A stretch of 22,762 bases of DNA from Dimargaris cristalligena (lineage: Eukaryota; Kickxellomycota; Dimargaritomycetes; Dimargaritales; Dimargaritaceae). Below the pieces are notes generated by a model that was not told where the DNA came from, did no database searches, and worked only from the letters and a program-made list of their open reading frames with translations. A program made the translations under genes and the position numbers. Shown piece after piece: positions 21,753 to 22,762 of the stretch; the first letter of the stretch is position 1; every line of letters starts with the position of its first letter. Location: the NCBI GenBank assembly GCA_027576995.1, contig JANBQC010000209.1, forward strand, positions 1-22,762, in the 5' to 3' direction.

Positions 21753-22166
21753 ATGTATTTAACACATTTTCGGATAGTTTTCCTCTTAATTGTTTGTATG
21801 TCCACCTTGCTTGGCCACCTATCAGCATTGGGCGTACCTATCCCCCCGTCCTCCCCGGATTCGATAGATCCACCAACCCCCTCTGAAATTAATATTCTTA
21901 ACCAGTTGGAGACAACCACACTCTCGGCTCTACCCTACCATTACTCGTTAAATTACCCCGCCGTTCAACAACTCTACCACCGGATACCCATGGCCCACAT
22001 GCCACTTCTTCACCTCCCTAAAAGTGCGATCATGGGCGAAGGCATCACCATCACAAACGGTTTAAACTCCCCCCTCGTTATCATATCGCAAAAATCGATC
22101 GATCCCGCTTCACTGGTAATATTTTTGGTCGTCATGACCTTGTTAGATTTTTGGCATAGTCGGTAA
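21753..22166 (+). CDS. Small orphan secreted or membrane protein
   Basis: The ATG at 21753 opens a 137-residue frame ending in TAA. Residues 1-27 form a clear signal peptide: a short polar start with one Arg, the hydrophobic run IVFLLIVCMSTLLG, and a likely cut near LSALG. The mature part starts Pro/Ser-rich (VPIPPSSPDSIDPPTPSE), has no cysteine, and ends in a second hydrophobic run (residues about 118-133, LVIFLVVMTLLDFW) followed by HSR. That end may be a transmembrane anchor; a GPI signal is less likely because it ends in polar residues. Composition fits a real gene better than the surrounding frames: many synonymous CCC/ACC/CTC codons in AT-rich DNA. A TATA box lies upstream and AATAAA at 22221-22226 downstream. 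No family recognised. The frame ends at CGGTAAAC, so a GTAAAC donor and a further exon cannot be excluded. Confidence 0.65.
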   Translation: MYLTHFRIVFLLIVCMSTLLGHLSALGVPIPPSSPDSIDPPTPSEINILNQLETTTLSALPYHYSLNYPAVQQLYHRIPMAHMPLLHLPKSAIMGEGITITNGLNSPLVIISQKSIDPASLVIFLVVMTLLDFWHSR

Positions 22167-22762
22167 ACCATCCCAACATAATAGGGCGGGTAACCTCCAT
22201 ATATGTATCAGAGCTATCTGAATAAACTGAATAGCACGAAACCGCCTGGGCCGATTACATTGACTATCCGAGTTCTTGTAAAATCTTTTTTTTTTAAGTG
22301 TCAGATTTTAAAGAACAGTGACCAACACCCCACCCCACATTATATATTTAATAAAATGAGTAGCGAAGTTTACAATTTTCCCGCTCCATTATAGTCTGAA
22401 CATTTGCCACAAATTTAGTGAACTGCGGGATACACAGTAAATGCCGAAACAGGGACGATACAGGTCTTAAATTGAAACGACCGAGGCTATCCCATGTAGA
22501 TGATAAACTATAGTTGGTTGAGCGGTACTTACTCAATTGGTACATACGGGCGAATTTCGGACCACGTGCATAGGGTTACGATTGTAATGTGTATGGTAAA
22601 GTCATTGGAGTTGTTCAATTTACAATAGTACTAAACTCGCCATATATGCTGAAAGACAAAGGTCCGCCACCGAATAATTTTCCATCGAAACAATAAGTTG
22701 GCAAAACATGGGAATCATGCCCACCGGCTGGAGTGGGGCTATCACGAATAGCATGGCATTCC
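22167..22762. other. 3' flank, no supportable gene
   Basis: AT-rich sequence after the small secreted-protein gene. It holds the AATAAA at 22221-22226 and a T10 run near 22287-22297. A short minus-strand frame (22545-22348) shows no motif and is not accepted. The window ends without entering a recognisable gene. Confidence 0.5.
22221..22226 (+). terminator. AATAAA polyadenylation signal candidate
   Basis: AATAAA lies 55 nt after the stop codon of the small secreted-protein gene, a normal distance for a fungal poly(A) signal, and AT-rich sequence follows. The hexamer is short and the spacer AT-rich, so chance occurrence is possible. Confidence 0.4.

Overview
The window looks like nuclear DNA of a filamentous fungus, probably an early-diverging lineage. 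The placement is inferred and would need a similarity search. The reasons are: one visibly GC-rich coding block (about 7.3-19.8 kb) set in AT-rich spacers; a short intron of fungal type; coding sequence rich in GCC/CCC/ACC codons with Gly/Ser/Pro/Thr low-complexity tracts; and small genes with signal peptides or an F-box. There are no bacterial operons, Shine-Dalgarno sites, CRISPR arrays, rRNA or convincing tRNAs.

Layout. 1-1924: AT-rich spacer with one short, weakly coding-like stretch (1493-1858) ending at an A13 run. 1925-3509, minus strand: an F-box-like gene whose 371-codon last exon is intact. Its 5' part needs two introns, one only 45 nt long with a weak donor, or else it carries an in-frame TAG and is a pseudogene. 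3510-7367: long spacer with no supportable gene, a CpG-rich patch near 5.5 kb, and the presumed promoter of the next gene. 7368-19805, plus strand: a giant gene for a BEACH protein of neurobeachin/LRBA type, two exons joined over a 183-nt intron (13812-13994), 4,084 residues by my count. 19806-21752: spacer with the 3' end of the BEACH gene and the putative promoter of the next gene. 21753-22166, plus strand: a small orphan gene for a 137-residue protein with a signal peptide and a C-terminal hydrophobic segment. 22167-22762: flank.

The one gene whose role can be stated firmly is the BEACH protein, a scaffold for membrane trafficking and fission. Its order is helical N-terminus, concanavalin-A-like fold, armadillo-type region, PH-BEACH, BEACH, WD40 propeller. 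The three genes show no sign of acting together. I did not find a new multi-gene system. The points most worth a second look are the doubtful exon structure and signal-like N-terminus of the F-box gene, the orphan secreted protein with a GC-rich palindrome in its upstream region, and the low-complexity insertions in the BEACH protein, one of them inside its PH domain.
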